64,000 nucleotides of DNA from an uncultured Lachnospira sp. (GTDB lineage Bacteria; Bacillota; Clostridia; Lachnospirales; Lachnospiraceae), in contig CAKRLE010000003.1 in NCBI GenBank assembly GCA_934359185.1, positions 186,001 to 250,000 of the forward strand. Direction: 5' to 3'. Positions within the stretch are counted from its first letter, which is position 1. Each line of letters starts with the position of its first letter. The notes under the pieces were generated by a model that saw only the letters and a list, made by a program, of their open reading frames with translations, was not told where the DNA came from and did not search any database. Positions 1 through 8,757 of the stretch are shown here, one piece after another. The position numbers were made by a program, and so were the translations under genes.

Positions 1-1224
1 AAAGATAGTGCAGACCCATATAATTCGGAATACCACACTTCCCATAACCACTATGATAGTAGGAATAACACTCTTTCCAAGTCCTCTGGCAGCTGCTGCC
101 GGATTATCCATAAACGCTGATATAAAATATGAGCATCCCATAATCGCAAGCCTTATCCCTCCATAGTATACAACCTGTTCATCATTTGTGAACAGATGTA
201 GAAACTGTATACGGAATATAACAAGCAGTGCACCGAACACGACACCTATAAGAGCTGAATACATCTGGGTTATAAAAAATGCTTTCTTAATCCTGTCTTT
301 CTTCTTTGCGCCAAGATTCTGTGCTATAAAGCTCGTACATGCTGTATAAAACGCAGCCATCATATCATATACAATGTTATCAGCATTAGCCGCTGCTGAA
401 TTGCCCTCAACAACAACATGGTCAAATGAATTGACCGCTGACTGGATATAGAGATTGGCAACGGCAAATAATGTATACTGTACAGCTGTAGGAACACCAA
501 TCCTTAAAACCCTTGCAGCAATCTTTCTATCAATTCTTATCTCTTTGATATTAAGCCCATAATCCGATTTGCATAATAATAAGAACTTAATAACCAGAAA
601 TGCTGATATGTACTGTGAAATTATACTGGCAAGCGCAACACCGACAACTCCAATCTTAAAACCTATTACAAATACAAGATTAAGAACAACATTGATACCC
701 CCTGCAATTGCAAGGTATATAAGAGGTCTCTTGGTATCTCCTATCGCACTAAGAACTGCGTTACCATAGTTATAAAGTGCCAGTGCAGGTGAACCTAACA
801 GATATACTGTGAGATATACCACCGCCCCATCAATAAGCTCATTCTTAGTTCCAATAAGATTAAGCATAGGTCTTGTAAGGAACAGTCCTGCCAGAAGCAG
901 AAGCATTCCAAGCACAATACATATTATAATAGAAGTATGTACCGCCTTTCTGACATTACGATTATCCTTAGCCCCTGCATAAAGCGCCACAACCGCATTA
1001 ACACCACCTGACATGCCAAGCAGCATGCCCGTTGTCATCATGATAAGAATGCTTGTCGAGCCAACCGCTCCAAGCGCTATAGGTCCGACAAAATTACCTA
1101 CTACTGCCACATCCGCAAGATTAAACATAACCTGCAGAAGATTAGACAACATAAGCGGAATTGAATATACAAATATTTTCCTGACAAGTGACCCACTAGT
1201 CATATCAATTTCATTAGACTTCAT
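1..1224 (-). CDS. MATE-family multidrug/solute efflux protein, 3' end outside window
   Basis: The reading frame opens at an ATG on the minus strand and stays open for 408 codons to the window edge, so the C-terminus is missing. The product is polytopic: the N-terminus runs MKSNEIDMTSGSLVRKIF, then a hydrophobic segment SIPLMLSNLLQVMFNLAD and the sequence VVGNFVGPIALGAVGS. This arrangement of a short polar N-terminus, a helix containing P and N, and a small-residue-rich second helix is typical of MATE/NorM-type antiporters. That family exports organic cations and drugs using Na+ or H+ gradients across the cytoplasmic membrane. Substrate cannot be read from sequence. The next co-directional gene upstream ends 65 bp away, so co-transcription is possible. 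Family assignment is confident, specificity unknown. Confidence 0.88.
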   Translation of the reverse strand, partial: MKSNEIDMTSGSLVRKIFVYSIPLMLSNLLQVMFNLADVAVVGNFVGPIALGAVGSTSILIMMTTGMLLGMSGGVNAVVALYAGAKDNRNVRKAVHTSIIICIVLGMLLLLAGLFLTRPMLNLIGTKNELIDGAVVYLTVYLLGSPALALYNYGNAVLSAIGDTKRPLIYLAIAGGINVVLNLVFVIGFKIGVVGVALASIISQYISAFLVIKFLLLCKSDYGLNIKEIRIDRKIAARVLRIGVPTAVQYTLFAVANLYIQSAVNSFDHVVVEGNSAAANADNIVYDMMAAFYTACTSFIAQNLGAKKKDRIKKAFFITQMYSALIGVVFGALLVIFRIQFLHLFTNDEQVVYYGGIRLAIMGCSYFISAFMDNPAAAARGLGKSVIPTIIVVMGSVVFRIIWVCTIF

Positions 1225-1289
1225 AATACCCCCTATGTGCATTAGCACAAACTTGGATATTATATCATAACTAAACTAAAAATCAATAT

Positions 1290-1865
1290 CTATCTCGCCA
1301 TCTTCATGATAAGTTCCTGTCTTTCGACCTCTTCCATAATAATAACCTTAACAGAATTAAGGTTAACATTATTAAACACCTCATTAATCATTATGTAATC
1401 AATCATCTTTTCCAAATCCTCAGAAACACATGAAAACGATGCAAGCTGATACAGGTCTACATATGATGATATAACCTTATATCCTGTAATCCATGACAAC
1501 GAATTGACCACCTCTTTGTATCCTTTAAGCACAGCCTGCAATATTGTCCACTGTGAATCCTTGCTTCCTTTATCAAGTACATCTTTAATATATCGTATAA
1601 GTGCTGTATTTCTTATATCATCCTGCCGGCAGCCCCTTCCCATCTTATATCCTGGGAACACCTCAAATTCAGGGTTATACTTATATCCAGAGCCATCCAG
1701 TTCATATCTTGATTCGTATTTCTTACCTTCTTTCGCCTCTTTTAACTCCAATTGATTATAATAATCATCAACTGCATCCTTAACAATCCTCATGAAATCC
1801 TCATATTTCATAACCGAATCACAGACCTCCATGCGTTCCCACATAACCGCTCTCTGATACTCCAT
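1290..1865 (-). CDS. Hypothetical protein, 191 aa
   Basis: Start ATG is preceded by a strong GGGGGAG box 4 nt upstream, which supports a real gene. I do not recognise a family. The protein is soluble, without signal peptide or membrane segments. It is mixed charged and aromatic (KYESRYELDGSGYKYNPEFE), with a conserved-looking GYKMGRGCRQDD patch near residue 75. The C-terminal half is predicted mostly helical. It lies between the agr locus and the MATE gene on the same strand as both, but a strong hairpin separates it from agrD. Confidence 0.7.
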   Translation of the reverse strand: MEYQRAVMWERMEVCDSVMKYEDFMRIVKDAVDDYYNQLELKEAKEGKKYESRYELDGSGYKYNPEFEVFPGYKMGRGCRQDDIRNTALIRYIKDVLDKGSKDSQWTILQAVLKGYKEVVNSLSWITGYKVISSYVDLYQLASFSCVSEDLEKMIDYIMINEVFNNVNLNSVKVIIMEEVERQELIMKMAR

Positions 1866-1947
1866 ATAACTCCCCCTAAATCAATCTTATAAAATGCTGT
1901 TAAATCACCTGCTATTTTACGACATCTTTCGACATCCCCTAAAAATC

Positions 1948-1989
1948 CATAAAACCTGCATAATCCTTTCGGACGATGCAGGTTTTATG
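1948..1989 (-). terminator. Terminator hairpin after agrD
   Basis: A perfect 14-bp inverted repeat, CATAAAACCTGCAT (1948-1961) with ATGCAGGTTTTATG (1976-1989), encloses a 14-nt loop. On the minus strand it follows the agrD stop codon by about 12 nt. The A/T-rich outer stem provides a short U-rich tract, so it should end the agrBD transcript. Confidence 0.7.
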
Positions 1990-2001
1990 AACGATAGGTT
2001 G

Positions 2002-2157
2002 TTATTTATTGCCAGCAGATTTCTTTGCTTCCATCATTCGCTTAACATTCTCTGGAAGCTTTGTCTCCCCCCATAATACAATGCTGCTATTGCTGGCCAT
2101 TCTCTCAGCTGCCTTTAATAAAGCAGCTGAACTCTTTTTCTTATTATTCATCATCAT
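2002..2157 (-). CDS. agrD: AgrD-like autoinducer peptide precursor, 51 aa
   Basis: A 51-codon gene with AAGGAGG 7 nt before its ATG and an ATGA overlap with the agrB stop. The peptide has an amphipathic basic N-terminus (MMMNNKKKSSAALLKAAERM), a core NSSIVLWGETKLPENV, and a charged tail. The core matches the AgrD layout: a small cluster of residues forming the signal, then an acidic-x-K-x-P recognition segment cleaved by AgrB (compare the DEVEVPKEL type in staphylococci). No cysteine is present, so the ring-forming residue would be Ser, giving a lactone rather than a thiolactone, perhaps Ser-Ile-Val-Leu-Trp. The exact mature ends are inferred. Identity as agrD rests on position beside agrB plus this layout. 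Confidence 0.85.
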   Translation of the reverse strand: MMMNNKKKSSAALLKAAERMASNSSIVLWGETKLPENVKRMMEAKKSAGNK

Positions 2158-2711
2158 GAACTCCTCCTTCTAATAACTATGTACAACAGCTCTATTGCAT
2201 ACGCTATAACTGTGCCCCTGGCACACATCATAAGCTGGCTGTCGATACACAAATCCAACACTAACAATGTTAATGTTACAACAACTCCTACAACCTTACG
2301 TCTGATAAAAGTTCCCCTGTCTGGCGTAAGATGATTGTCACTGATAATTGGAGCTTTGATGCCTATTGTGATTGCTAATATCATATACCATAATAAGAAC
2401 ACCCTGTTGCTTAAGTATGGCGACAGATATATAATTCCTGCAAACAATGTAGCAGAATATGCAAGACATCCCAAAAATGTCTTCATGTGAATACCGCCAC
2501 AATTAGTCCTAAAAACAGCAAACACTGCAAATACACAGACAAAAGGTATGAATTGATGTAACAGGGCAAATATGACAGCCATTATAAAAAGCTTTTCACA
2601 CTCGCCAAGAATTCCTTCTGCCGCGTATGCTATAGCATCACGCTCGTCATCAGAATAATCTCCATCCAGCGACTTAATATACTTATTAATTAGTAAATGA
2701 TTTAACAGCAT
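2154..2711 (-). CDS. agrB: AgrB-family accessory gene regulator protease/transporter
   Basis: A 185-aa polytopic membrane protein. AgrB proteins are cysteine endopeptidases that cut and cyclise the AgrD propeptide. The catalytic signature is visible as FRTNCGGIHMKT near residues 68-79, with the family's conserved His and Cys in one stretch; here both H and C are present in NCGGIH. Four or more hydrophobic segments follow (LGCLAYSATLFAGIIYLS, VFLLWYMILAITIGI, VVGVVVTLTLLVLDLCI). A conserved SDNHLTPDRG loop precedes the last helices. It starts at ATG 2711 with only a weak AGGA box. The 3' end overlaps agrD by 4 nt, implying translational coupling. Confidence 0.92.
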   Translation of the reverse strand: MLLNHLLINKYIKSLDGDYSDDERDAIAYAAEGILGECEKLFIMAVIFALLHQFIPFVCVFAVFAVFRTNCGGIHMKTFLGCLAYSATLFAGIIYLSPYLSNRVFLLWYMILAITIGIKAPIISDNHLTPDRGTFIRRKVVGVVVTLTLLVLDLCIDSQLMMCARGTVIAYAIELLYIVIRRRSS

Positions 2712-2754
2712 GTCCTATTAATAGCAAAATAAGACACATAATTCAATAGGTTTT

Positions 2755-2789
2755 GCATGAACTGCACAAAAACGAGCATGAACTGCACA
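2755..2789. promoter_or_regulatory. Tandem LytTR-type response-regulator binding repeats between divergent agr arms
   Basis: GCATGAACTGCACA occurs twice as an exact direct repeat, at 2755-2768 and 2776-2789, a 21-bp period (two helical turns). On the minus strand each contains GCAGTTCAT, close to the 9-bp ACAGTTAAG-type half-site with 12-bp spacing known for AgrA/LytTR regulators. The repeats end 44 bp from the agrB start, the right place for activation of agrBD. The agrC side has a possible TATAAT at 2863-2868. Confidence 0.8.
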
Positions 2790-2921
2790 TAAAATTGGAA
2801 TAAAGCATTGATGAATGAATTTATCTTTGACATATCGACAAATTTCAACTAGAATTTCAATATATAATATACTTAGATTTAGCACATGACTTTACAGGCA
2901 AATATTAATCTGGAGGAATAT

Positions 2922-4196
2922 ATGTTATTTAATACAATTATATTCGATTTCCTTAATTTCGAACTCGAGTTTATTATACTGTGTATACTGTCATGTGCCT
3001 TTACTGGCAAATCTTTCTATGACAGATTAAAGAAATGCTTCTATATATTAGCGCTTACTCCTGTTGTCTATCTTGTAGAAATAACTCTGTCAAGCGCTTA
3101 CATGTCAACATTTATAACGCTTATCACGACCATGATTCTTGCCGGTCTTTTTATCGGTATCAAATCATTTGATTATTTTTTCATATATATTACATCATTT
3201 ATGGTTATATTCACATATGAATGTCTGCTATCTATAGTGATTCATTTTATAGGAAGCAACCCATATTCACCAGCCATGCAATCCGTGTTTTTGTGCATAT
3301 GCTGTATTATAACCTATGTTATATACAGATTGGCTGATTTGCGTATTGTCTATGAAATTATATGCAGTAAAAGCTCTGGCAGCAAAATGCTGACTGCAAA
3401 CTGTTTCTGCATAATATTATTCCTTACGGTATTGTTCAAATGTCATATAAATAATTTCTACAATGCATCAATTCTGATTATTCTCTGTGTTATAAGTCTC
3501 GTATTTATTAATATTGAATACTTTTTATCCAAACGGTATGCCATCACTGCCAAATCAAAGCTTACAGCTTATGAGCAGTACATTCCCATTGTAGAGGGAC
3601 TTATTGATGAGATACGTATACGCCAGCACGATTACAACAATGAGCTCCAGTCACTCTATTCAATGGTTGCATCTTATGATGACATCAGCGAATTAAGAAA
3701 ATCTGTTGCCAGATATAGCAACGCCTGCACCATGAACGAAAACGCATACCAGCTTCTTAAACTCAACACGCACCTTTTAGGCGGGCTTCTTATATCAAAA
3801 TATAAACAGGCGCAGAACAACAATATCGACATAATATTTAACATAAAAAATTTCAACATTTCATGCTGCGTCCCAGAATATGAGCTGATTGATATGTGCG
3901 GCATACTGATTGATAACGCAATAGAACACGGCAATCACGACACTCCTGTCTATGTATATCTGGAAAGCTGCGACAACAAATTCTCATTCACTGTCAAAAA
4001 TGGCGGTCCTGCCATATCAGAGGAGCTTCTTGACAAATTTTTTACAAAGGGATACACAACCAAACAGCAACACGAAGGACATGGAATTGGAATGTATAAG
4101 CTGAAAGAAATGATTCTGAATCACGATGGAGACATATGTGTCAGCAATGAAACTATTAATAATACAACATATCTTTGCATACAGCTGCAGCTTTGA
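2922..4196 (+). CDS. agrC: AgrC-like quorum-sensing histidine kinase
   Basis: A 424-aa sensor kinase. The ATG at 2922 is chosen because CTGGAGG lies 5 nt upstream; an earlier in-frame ATG at 2886 lacks a ribosome site. The first ~200 residues contain about six hydrophobic segments and form the peptide-sensing membrane domain. A dimerisation/phosphoacceptor segment with IRQHDYNNELQSL supplies the phosphorylated His, as in the HPK10/SpoOB-like class. The GHKL ATPase follows, with N-box CGILIDNAIEHG, a G1-like FTVKNGG and G2 GHGIGMYKLKEMI. It is transcribed with the response regulator 39 bp downstream and divergently from agrBD, as in clostridial agr loci. Confidence 0.9.
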   Translation: MLFNTIIFDFLNFELEFIILCILSCAFTGKSFYDRLKKCFYILALTPVVYLVEITLSSAYMSTFITLITTMILAGLFIGIKSFDYFFIYITSFMVIFTYECLLSIVIHFIGSNPYSPAMQSVFLCICCIITYVIYRLADLRIVYEIICSKSSGSKMLTANCFCIILFLTVLFKCHINNFYNASILIILCVISLVFINIEYFLSKRYAITAKSKLTAYEQYIPIVEGLIDEIRIRQHDYNNELQSLYSMVASYDDISELRKSVARYSNACTMNENAYQLLKLNTHLLGGLLISKYKQAQNNNIDIIFNIKNFNISCCVPEYELIDMCGILIDNAIEHGNHDTPVYVYLESCDNKFSFTVKNGGPAISEELLDKFFTKGYTTKQQHEGHGIGMYKLKEMILNHDGDICVSNETINNTTYLCIQLQL

Positions 4197-4235
4197 TATC
4201 TCATATTAAGAACACAATACATATGGAGGCATTTA

Positions 4236-4943
4236 ATGAGATTACTTATACTTGAAGATGACAAAATAACAGCCAGCAATGTTGCATCTATAATCCTGGG
4301 CAGAAATCCTGACCTTTTAATAGATATCGCCCAGGACATAGATACAGCTGACAGTCTGTTACGAATTCATACCTATACATTTTTTATTCTTGATATTATA
4401 TTATCTGATAATCATGATATCCACGAAGGCATTCAATTCGCGCAGCAGCTCAGAAACATGTCTATGTACAGAAATGCTCCGATTTTATTTACCACTTCAA
4501 TTCCTGATGAGATTGAAAAATGCCTTAATGATTTTCACTGCTACAGCTATCTGCTAAAACCTTATGACGATGCAAAGCTGCTGAGAGCCATTGATGATTT
4601 ACTTAAATCTGAGGATGACGCCAGCAGCAGTATATCCATAAAACTCAAATCGTCCATAACGATAAAATTAGCGTTTAATGATATTTCATATATCACAAGC
4701 GATGGACATGAACTCACTTTTTATTGCTTTAACAACTCATCCTACAATTCAAGCACTTACACAATGAAGGATATCCTTAACATCCTGCCACCACAATTCA
4801 TACGATGCCACAAATGTAATATAATCAACAAGGATTATGTGACTTCTTATAGTAAGTCTTCATATTGCGTTAATATCGGAAAGACATTTATTCCTATTGG
4901 CAGAACCTATCTTAAGGAACTGGTTGCAAAACTTGAGAAATAA
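4236..4943 (+). CDS. agrA: AgrA-like LytTR response regulator
   Basis: A 235-aa two-domain regulator with GGAGG 6 nt before ATG. Residues 1-125 are a receiver domain: acidic pair LEDD near the start, phosphoacceptor Asp in FFILDIILSD (~residue 52), and K in YLLKPYDD. Residues ~135-235 form a LytTR DNA-binding domain (FNDISYITSDGHELTFY, FIRCHKCNIINKDYV, IPIGRTY). Phosphorylated by the adjacent kinase, it would bind the 21-bp-spaced repeats at 2755-2789 and auto-induce agr. No agr target outside the locus could be identified in this window. Confidence 0.92.
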   Translation: MRLLILEDDKITASNVASIILGRNPDLLIDIAQDIDTADSLLRIHTYTFFILDIILSDNHDIHEGIQFAQQLRNMSMYRNAPILFTTSIPDEIEKCLNDFHCYSYLLKPYDDAKLLRAIDDLLKSEDDASSSISIKLKSSITIKLAFNDISYITSDGHELTFYCFNNSSYNSSTYTMKDILNILPPQFIRCHKCNIINKDYVTSYSKSSYCVNIGKTFIPIGRTYLKELVAKLEK

Positions 4944-5066
4944 CAACAAAATAATACATCCTCACTTATTAAACTGGACATAATATGTCAATTGTCACTA
5001 AAGTTCAAATTTTTTCATATTAACTATTGCATATTTTTGCCATGTGATGTAATATCCTTATATCGT

Positions 5067-5089
5067 CATGTAGTTTTAATTACTACATG
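5067..5089. promoter_or_regulatory. Small palindrome upstream of the HlyIII gene
   Basis: CATGTAGT (5067-5074) and ACTACATG (5082-5089) form an 8-bp inverted repeat around a 7-nt AT loop, 57 bp before the next gene's start. It may be a weak terminator for agrA or an operator; it has no good U-run, so I leave it open. Confidence 0.4.
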
Positions 5090-5145
5090 TTATTATATCA
5101 AAGTAATAATTGTATATAATAATATAAACAAGGAGGATATTATAT

Positions 5146-5847
5146 ATGAGTTCACTATCTAATACAACAAATAATAATTCTAATACATTTAAGATAAAAG
5201 ACCCTGGCAGTGCAATAACACATTTTATAGGCATGCTTATGGCGATGTTCGCTGGACTGCCTCTGATTATCAAGTCGCTGTCTGCACCAGACACTATTCA
5301 CGTTATATCTCTTAGCATATTTATCGTGAGCATGGTTCTTCTGTATGGTGCAAGCACAACCTATCACACATTTGATATCTCACCAAGAATTAATAAGATT
5401 CTTAAAAAGCTTGATCACTGTATGATTTCTGTTATGATAGCCGGTTCATACACTCCAGTGTGCCTCGTCGTCCTTCACGGACCTGTTGGCTACAGCCTGT
5501 TAGCCCTTGTCTGGGGCATTGCCATAATCGGCATTATATTCAAGCTTTGCTGGGTCACATGCCCTAAATGGGTATCATCTGCATTATATATCATCATGGG
5601 CTGGGCGTGCGTTCTGTCATTCACACAGATTATCAATGCACTTCCAACAGCTGCATTTGCATGGCTGTTAGCTGGTGGAATAATATATACAATCGGCGGC
5701 GTAATATATGCGCTTAAGCTGCCTATATTCAACTCACGCCACAAAAAATTTGGTTCTCATGAGATATTCCATCTTTTTGTAATGGCTGGAAGCTTCTGCC
5801 ACTTTATAATGATGTTCAACTACGTGGCACTCCTTCCTATCTCATAA
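5146..5847 (+). CDS. Haemolysin III family membrane protein
   Basis: A 233-aa, seven-helix membrane protein of the HlyIII/PAQR superfamily. ATG follows AAGGAGG by 9 nt. Family signatures are all present: ITHFIGMLMA at the first helix, S-x3-H in ASTTYHTF (~residue 68-74), the DHCMISVMIAGSYTP block, and the C-terminal H-x3-H in HEIFHLFVMAGS. The His/Ser/Asp set binds a metal in PAQR-fold hydrolases, so an enzymatic (ceramidase-like or lipid hydrolase) role is possible. Haemolysis is only the historical name. Single gene; downstream lies a pair of large palindromic repeats convergent with the amylase gene. Confidence 0.9.
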   Translation: MSSLSNTTNNNSNTFKIKDPGSAITHFIGMLMAMFAGLPLIIKSLSAPDTIHVISLSIFIVSMVLLYGASTTYHTFDISPRINKILKKLDHCMISVMIAGSYTPVCLVVLHGPVGYSLLALVWGIAIIGIIFKLCWVTCPKWVSSALYIIMGWACVLSFTQIINALPTAAFAWLLAGGIIYTIGGVIYALKLPIFNSRHKKFGSHEIFHLFVMAGSFCHFIMMFNYVALLPIS

Positions 5848-6140
5848 CACCCATGACATTCTCTGGCGTTCTGTCTGGCTGACGCATTCCGCTGAGCGGG
5901 CACGCATATGCTATAAACCTGCTGGTCCTTTATGTCTAGCGACTCTAAGGATGGCACGGCAAAGCTTATTAAAGTCACCTCGCTAAAAACGCGCTTCGCT
6001 TGAACGTTTAGCAGGTGACTTAGCTTTTGCCTAACACCATCCTAAGACTCGCACGACAGTCGTCATGCAAGTTTATAGCATATGCGTGCCCGCTCAGCGG
6101 AATGCGTCAGCCAGACAGAACACCAGATTGTCATGGGGTT
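5848..6140 (-). repeat. Large palindromic intergenic element, copy A (reverse orientation)
   Basis: About 293 bp fold almost entirely on themselves. The outer arms are a perfect 51-bp inverted repeat (5868-5918 with 6071-6121), extended imperfectly to both ends. The centre is a hairpin with the family core at 5982-6012 (minus strand, containing CGTTCAAGCGAAGCGCGTTT), flanked by AAGTCACCT/AGGTGACTT. After the core, read on the minus strand, come CTTTAATAA, CGTGC, CCTTAGAG and CATATGCGTG motifs shared with copies B and C. It carries no coding sequence. It fills the space just after the HlyIII stop codon. Confidence 0.85.
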
Positions 6141-6149
6141 ATAACACAG

Positions 6150-6395
6150 GATGCCTTATAGGTGCCGATGCGGCGCAGTGCCTAAGCATATGTAAAATTT
6201 TTTGACGACTACCGTGTGGCTCTTAGGGCAGTGTTAGACAAAAGTTAAGCTGACTGCTAAACGTTCAAGCGAAGCGCGTTTTTAGCAAGTCAGCTTTAAT
6301 AAACTTTGTCGTGCTGCCCTTAGAGCCACTAGGTACAAAGGACTAAAATTTTACATATGCGTAGGCACTGCACCGCATTGGCTCCTATAAGGCGT
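6150..6395 (+). repeat. Large palindromic intergenic element, copy B
   Basis: A second element directly follows copy A in opposite orientation. Its outer arms (about 6151-6205 with 6340-6394) are complementary to each other but unrelated in sequence to those of copy A. The core hairpin at 6256-6286 is identical to the cores of A and C over 31 bp and is enclosed by AAGCTGACT/AGTCAGCTT. The order CTTTAATAA, TCGTGCTGCCCTTAGAGCC, AAAGGACTAAAATTTTA, CATATGCGTAGGCAC follows. No gene is encoded. Together A and B fill the 565-bp gap between convergent genes. Confidence 0.85.
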
Positions 6396-6412
6396 CCGTC
6401 ATTTTCAACTCC

Positions 6413-7753
6413 TTACACCCTCCAGAAGCTGCATGAATATGGTGGCAGGTCACTTCCGCCTCCAAAATCATGCTCCTTCTGCGTAATGATGTCCACCGCT
6501 CTTCCTGCATTTGCATTAAAATCTGCGTGATATGTATTGTTGTCCGCATTGATTGCAACTATGACACGCTCACCATCCACACTTCTCTCAAATATAAGCT
6601 GCTTAGGCTGTACACAGAGGTTATTGTAACTTCCATACTGAAGTGCCTTGCTGCTCTTGCGGGCGTTGGCAAGTCTTGATATCCAATCAGTAAGCTCATT
6701 CCACTCAGGCTTTTCTATATCAGGACGAAGTGCTGCATCTCCATTAGATTTATCACCTTCTACGCCCCATTCACTTCCATAGTATACACATGGTACACCT
6801 GGCATTCCAAACAGAAGACCATACAAAGGCTTTAACTGATTCTTATCCGTAAGCACTGTGGCGATTCTTCCAACATCATGATTGTCCAGGAAGCTCATAA
6901 GGTGCTTTCCTGTATAAAGACACCAGTTCTCACTGCCAAACTGCCTGTTAAGGCTGTATGATATCTCATGCATATTGGCAGAATTAAAACTTGAATATAA
7001 TCCCTTATAGCACTCATAATTAGTAACACTGTCACAGGCATCATCATTCATCCATATATTGTAATCCCCATGGAGTGTCTCACCCATAAGTGCAAAATCT
7101 GGTTTAAGGCCTTTGACAAATCCTCTAAGCTCTCTAAGGAAATTCCTGTCCAGAAGATAAGCAACATCAAGTCTTAACCCATCAATATCAAATTCATCTA
7201 CCCAGCTTCTGACTGCATCAAAAAGGCAAGCCTTCACTTCTGGATTTGACAGATTCAGTTTAACCAGCTCATTACAGCCTTCCCATGATTCATACCAGAA
7301 TCCATCATTATAATTCGTATTGCCATCAAATGATATGTGAAACCAGTCTTTGTATGGGCTGTCCCATTTCTTCCCGCACACATCACGAAATGCTTTAAAT
7401 CCACGTCCAACATGGTTAAATACGCCATCCAGCATTACCTTGATTCCATGTGCATGAAGCGCATCACACACTTTCTTAAAGTCCTCATTAGTACCAAGTC
7501 TCGCATCAATAACTTTATAATCTCTTGTATCATATCCATGTGCATCACTATCAAAAACTGGATTAAATATAACACAATCTGCGCCAAGCTTTGATATATG
7601 TTCTACCCAGTCAAGCACACGCAAAATTCTATGCATGTCCCTCTGCTCATTCTGCCATTTTAATCCATCTTCCGTAAAATCCGAATTGCCAGCTGGCGCG
7701 CCGCAAATTCCAAGTGGATATATCTGATATATAACTGCCTCATCAAACCACAT
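6413..7753 (-). CDS. Intracellular GH13 alpha-amylase-family glycoside hydrolase
   Basis: A 446-aa GH13 enzyme. Start is ATG 7753 with AAGGAAG 7 nt upstream (a TTG two codons earlier is less likely). The (beta/alpha)8 barrel motifs appear in order: region I DGVFNHVG (~residue 112-119), region II GLRLDVAY with the nucleophile Asp, region III LMGETLHG with the acid/base Glu, and region IV FLDNHDVGR with the transition-state Asp-His. No signal peptide is present, so it acts in the cytoplasm on maltodextrins or glycogen-derived oligosaccharides. The genome neighbourhood includes glycogen phosphorylase 4 kb upstream, but the two are separated by spo genes. Exact bond specificity is unknown. Confidence 0.92.
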   Translation of the reverse strand: MWFDEAVIYQIYPLGICGAPAGNSDFTEDGLKWQNEQRDMHRILRVLDWVEHISKLGADCVIFNPVFDSDAHGYDTRDYKVIDARLGTNEDFKKVCDALHAHGIKVMLDGVFNHVGRGFKAFRDVCGKKWDSPYKDWFHISFDGNTNYNDGFWYESWEGCNELVKLNLSNPEVKACLFDAVRSWVDEFDIDGLRLDVAYLLDRNFLRELRGFVKGLKPDFALMGETLHGDYNIWMNDDACDSVTNYECYKGLYSSFNSANMHEISYSLNRQFGSENWCLYTGKHLMSFLDNHDVGRIATVLTDKNQLKPLYGLLFGMPGVPCVYYGSEWGVEGDKSNGDAALRPDIEKPEWNELTDWISRLANARKSSKALQYGSYNNLCVQPKQLIFERSVDGERVIVAINADNNTYHADFNANAGRAVDIITQKEHDFGGGSDLPPYSCSFWRV

Positions 7754-7912
7754 AATCAATCTTCCTTTCCATATGTATCTGTGGGAGAATCATCCCCCAC
7801 ATCTATAATAAACGCCTTAGTCTTTCTTGTACATTACACATTCAATACAAATGTCAAAAGAATAATAAAAAATTGTATATATAATAAGGCGCTGTTTTCT
7901 TATGCATTTAAA

Positions 7913-8713
7913 TTATTCCGCAACAAGATACTCTGTAGGATCAACTGGCTCTCCGTCTTTATTAACAGCGAAATACACATTTGGTCCCTCTTCTACATAA
8001 TATGCAGTTGGCGCCCCAACTGTTCCCAGCACCTGGCCAGCAATAACCGCATCACCTTCACTGACTGTAAGGTTGTCAAGCAATCCATATGTTGTTGTAT
8101 ATCCATCACCAACAGCTATAATCATAGTTGTTCCCGTCTCTTCACTCTCGTATATCGACTGGACAATTCCACTTGCAGCAGCGCCTACATTAGTCCCAAT
8201 TGTCGCACTTATAGATATCGCAGGATTAGTCTTATATGTGCCTAGTGTCTTATGAAGGATTGTACTATCCATGCTGTAATTCATAACAATATTGCCAGCT
8301 ATAGGCCACATTAATACACTTGATTTGTTAAATGAATATGCAGCCAATGGGTCAACGGCAACACCGGCAGCAACCTCTTTTTCATCATTATTGTTCATTC
8401 CTTCCTGTTGCACAGCAGTTGTCTCTTCATCTGTTCTTACAGCCATTCCTGCGTTGTCATTGCCAACAGTCTTTCCATCATCCATTCCTGTCAGACTGTC
8501 ATTTGAAAGTATATACTTGTCCAGCTCACTGTCTGCTACCTCGTCTGATGCATTACTTTCATTTAAATCAACAACATTATTTTTATTATTCTCATAATTC
8601 TTACTATCGGATAATACCGATGCCAGGCCAATCCCGACAGATAATAATGCCACCGTCATAATTGTGCCAAGAATAACCTTTTCCTTATTAATAACCATCT
8701 TGCGGTCTCTCAT
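7913..8713 (-). CDS. spoIIQ: SpoIIQ-like M23-fold sporulation protein with degenerate active site
   Basis: 266 aa from ATG 8713 (GGAGG 11 nt upstream; earlier in-frame codons overlap spoIID). One N-terminal transmembrane helix (VILGTIMTVALLSVGIGLASVL) is followed by a ~95-residue acidic, Asn-rich linker and a C-terminal LytM/M23 fold (IVMNYSMD, SATIGTNVGAAASGIV, YTTTYGLLDNLTVSEGDAV). Conserved M23 metal ligands are largely missing: the usual H-x-H near the end reads NVYFAV here and the H-x3-D is not intact. SpoIIQ is the forespore half of the SpoIIIAH-SpoIIQ channel and need not be catalytic. Location immediately after spoIID supports the name. Confidence 0.82.
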   Translation of the reverse strand: MRDRKMVINKEKVILGTIMTVALLSVGIGLASVLSDSKNYENNKNNVVDLNESNASDEVADSELDKYILSNDSLTGMDDGKTVGNDNAGMAVRTDEETTAVQQEGMNNNDEKEVAAGVAVDPLAAYSFNKSSVLMWPIAGNIVMNYSMDSTILHKTLGTYKTNPAISISATIGTNVGAAASGIVQSIYESEETGTTMIIAVGDGYTTTYGLLDNLTVSEGDAVIAGQVLGTVGAPTAYYVEEGPNVYFAVNKDGEPVDPTEYLVAE

Positions 8714-8757
8714 ATCAGCTTCAACCTCCATTCCTAGCTTGATACTGATATGTTGTC

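Noticed and set aside
2755..2789. Two short exact repeats considered as a minimal CRISPR array
   Set aside because: Only two 14-bp repeats with a 7-bp gap, between divergent agr genes; spacing fits LytTR half-sites. No cas genes are present.
5848..6395. Palindromic elements considered as insertion sequences or integron attachment sites
   Set aside because: No transposase or integrase is encoded, and no target duplication could be seen; described as repeats instead.
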